Below are positions 6,889 through 8,666 of a stretch of DNA of 8,666 bases, piece after piece. Position numbers and translations under genes: made by a program. The stretch's first letter is position 1. Every line of letters starts with the position of its first letter. Source of the stretch: Desulfoplanes sp. (GTDB lineage Bacteria; Desulfobacterota; Desulfovibrionia; Desulfovibrionales; Desulfomicrobiaceae); the NCBI GenBank assembly GCA_028708105.1, contig JAQVZR010000053.1, positions 1 to 8,666 of the forward strand, written 5' to 3'. The notes beneath the pieces were generated by a model. It worked only from the letters and a program-made list of their open reading frames with translations, was not told where the DNA came from and ran no database searches.

Positions 6889-8666
6889 ATGAAGTATTAT
6901 TGGAGTGTGGCACTGGTAAGTGCCCCCTATTCCACCCTGACCTATGATCAGCCTGAATATTTTTCAGCGGACTACTGGTATATCGGGCAGATTGTGGTGA
7001 TTCCTCTGGGAAGTGGTTTCCGTATCGGGGTTTTGATCCAGAAGACTCCAGTGGAAAAGACTCCCTTCCGGATCAAAAAAATTCTATGGCCGGCGTGTAC
7101 CCAACATCTTCTCGATAGCGGTTACATTGCTTTGATCCGTGATCTTGCCCTTCGTCAGTCTGAAACCATTGGTCGTGTCCTGGCCAATGTCCTTCCCCGT
7201 ACTTTTAAGAATAATGCCGTGACCTTTCTCTGCAATGAAAAGAGCAGAGTCATGGCCGTGCGTGAACTTTCCCGGCTGGATTCCGCAGAAAGAAAAGGAT
7301 TGGTCGATCAATGGCTGCATGGGGGGATGACAAGGAAAGCGCCAGGAGAAAGGGAAGAAAAATACTGTTTTGTACGTACGGACCCGCCTTGGCCCATCCG
7401 GCCCAATGCCATGCGCCAGTGGGACCTTATGCATTTTTTATGGGAAAAGGGATGTACTTCCTGGAAGGATGTCTGCAGAGCTGTTACAAACGCCAATGCC
7501 CAGACTTTGAATGCATTAGTACAAAAAGAGCTGGTGGGAGTGCGTTCAGGTCCCTATGAACCCGAGGAGCCCGAAGCCAGGGTGCATGAAGAGGTGTTTC
7601 CCCTTTCCCCAGAGCAGAATGTCGCTTTGGAAACCTTGTTGCCTTTGTTTAAAGACACGAAGCCGGGCATCAGCCTAGTGCACGGCGTGACCGGGAGCGG
7701 GAAAACCCGTGTGTATCTCGAATTGGCCCGGGAGTGTCTTCTGGCCGGGAAGAGGGTGTTGTTACTGGCCCCTGAAGTAGCTATTGCTTTGCAGCTTTTT
7801 GCCGAAGCCAAAGGATTTTTTCATGACGAAGAGATCTTGTTGTATCACGGCTATCAGTCTCCCAAAACCCGAGAACGGACCTTTTGTCGTATGGCTCGGA
7901 ATGATGATGCTCTGATTGTGGTGGGCACGCGTTCTGCACTTTTGTTGCCAGGGATTGAGCCGGGGGTCATTATCCTCGACGAAGAACATGATGCGTCTTT
8001 TAAACAGGATGAGCGTTTGGTCTACCATGCTAAGGAAGTGGGGTATTATCGTATTCAGCGTTCCGGAGGTCTGCTCGTACTCGGCTCGGCCACTCCGGAT
8101 CTGAAGACTTTTTTTGCCGCCAGAGAGCAGGAAATCAGTCTGGTGACCATGACCAAGAGGATCGGCACCCGTGTCCTTCCTGAAATCCGACTGATTGACC
8201 TGCGGATTTCACCCCCTGTTGCGGGTCCTTTTTCCGCCTCCTGTAAAAAAGAGCTGGACGCTGTGCTTGCTCAGGGCGAGCAGGTAATCATTATGCACAA
8301 TCGCAGAGGGTACGCCCCGGTCCTTTACTGCGAGGATTGCGGTGAGGCGGCACAATGTCCCCATTGTTGTATTAGCCTGACCTATCACAAAGACCTCAAC
8401 CGTATGGTTTGTCATTATTGCGGTTTTTCCAGGCCGTTTCCTATGATCTGCGATCATTGCGGTGGTTCAGCCTTTCAGCCTGTGGGCGCAGGAACTGAAA
8501 AGCTTGAAGAATTTTTATCCCGTTCGCTTCCAGAAGGGACAGGGGTTGCGCGTCTGGATCGTGATTCTTCCCGGCGTCAGGGGCAGATGGAAAAAATCCT
8601 GGATGATTTTGCCAAGGGCAGAAATCAGGTCCTTGTGGGCACGCAGATGCTCAGCAAGGGACATCA
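6889..8666 (+). CDS. priA: Primosomal protein N' PriA, replication-restart helicase (3' partial)
   Basis: Superfamily 2 DNA helicase that recognises stalled or repaired forks and starts primosome reassembly. The frame is open from ATG 6889 to the window end: 592 residues, with the last 150 or so expected to be missing. Seen: the N-terminal 3'-DNA-binding region starting KYYWSVALVSAPYSTLTYDQPE, a winged-helix-like stretch, Walker A GVTGSGKT (residues 266-273, Lys272), the DEEH box (364-367), LGSATP, and the zinc-binding insert with eight cysteines (481, 484, 490, 493, 508, 511, 521, 524), whose spacings match my recollection of E. coli PriA. It ends at GTQMLSKGH, the start of a late helicase motif. 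Walker A lies about 40 residues further in than in E. coli, so the N-terminal half is somewhat longer. No strong ribosome site is seen (GACGG at 6877-6881 at best). The start fits the family N-terminus and suggests coupling to the gene 10 nt upstream. Confidence 0.96.
   Translation, partial: MKYYWSVALVSAPYSTLTYDQPEYFSADYWYIGQIVVIPLGSGFRIGVLIQKTPVEKTPFRIKKILWPACTQHLLDSGYIALIRDLALRQSETIGRVLANVLPRTFKNNAVTFLCNEKSRVMAVRELSRLDSAERKGLVDQWLHGGMTRKAPGEREEKYCFVRTDPPWPIRPNAMRQWDLMHFLWEKGCTSWKDVCRAVTNANAQTLNALVQKELVGVRSGPYEPEEPEARVHEEVFPLSPEQNVALETLLPLFKDTKPGISLVHGVTGSGKTRVYLELARECLLAGKRVLLLAPEVAIALQLFAEAKGFFHDEEILLYHGYQSPKTRERTFCRMARNDDALIVVGTRSALLLPGIEPGVIILDEEHDASFKQDERLVYHAKEVGYYRIQRSGGLLVLGSATPDLKTFFAAREQEISLVTMTKRIGTRVLPEIRLIDLRISPPVAGPFSASCKKELDAVLAQGEQVIIMHNRRGYAPVLYCEDCGEAAQCPHCCISLTYHKDLNRMVCHYCGFSRPFPMICDHCGGSAFQPVGAGTEKLEEFLSRSLPEGTGVARLDRDSSRRQGQMEKILDDFAKGRNQVLVGTQMLSKGH

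Noticed and set aside
7311..7559. A plus-strand 82-codon frame in the priA region
   Set aside because: It lies wholly inside priA in another frame; the priA frame is open and carries family motifs on both sides.
1..8666. Hidden mobile element, defence system or CRISPR array
   Set aside because: The genes are contiguous housekeeping genes on one strand with short gaps. I saw no long direct or inverted repeats, spacer-repeat periodicity, integrase or transposase.

Overview
The window reads as a core chromosomal segment of a Gram-negative, sulfate-reducer-like bacterium, most likely of the Desulfovibrionales (Desulfovibrio/Pseudodesulfovibrio type). This is inferred from protein character and from gene order: ftsH-folP followed by the c-di-AMP genes cdaA-cdaR, then glmM and galU. 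I recall this order from Desulfovibrio genomes but could not check it here. Every gene lies on the plus strand. Base composition and codon use look uniform, and I see no mobile element, tRNA, rRNA or CRISPR array.

Layout. Positions 1-1116 hold the C-terminal part of the membrane protease FtsH, cut by the left edge. FolP (dihydropteroate synthase) follows after 1 nt. After a 33-nt U-rich gap come CdaA (membrane diadenylate cyclase), CdaR (its YbbR-repeat partner, overlapping cdaA by 17 nt) and GlmM (phosphoglucosamine mutase, overlapping cdaR by 4 nt). GalU (UTP-glucose-1-phosphate uridylyltransferase) starts 90 nt further on. A strong intrinsic terminator at 6018-6066 closes this block. A second short unit then begins: an unrecognised secreted protein with a LolA-like look (6105-6878), and 10 nt later priA, the primosomal helicase, cut by the right edge. 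The priA reading frame is open from 6889 to the end of the window without a stop.

How the genes fit together. CdaA, CdaR and GlmM are a known functional trio. CdaR and GlmM modulate CdaA in Firmicutes, and GlmM makes glucosamine-1-phosphate for UDP-GlcNAc. The overlaps suggest coupled translation of these three. GalU adds a second nucleotide-sugar precursor for the envelope, and FtsH is an envelope quality-control protease. The first block therefore combines envelope precursor synthesis, c-di-AMP signalling and folate synthesis. PriA (replication restart) belongs to the second transcription unit.

I did not find a convincing undescribed system. The points most worth a second look are the composite ftsH-folP / cdaA-cdaR-glmM arrangement, the missing Shine-Dalgarno sequence and U-rich leader before cdaA, a nine-G tract inside folP, and the uncharacterised periplasmic protein before priA.
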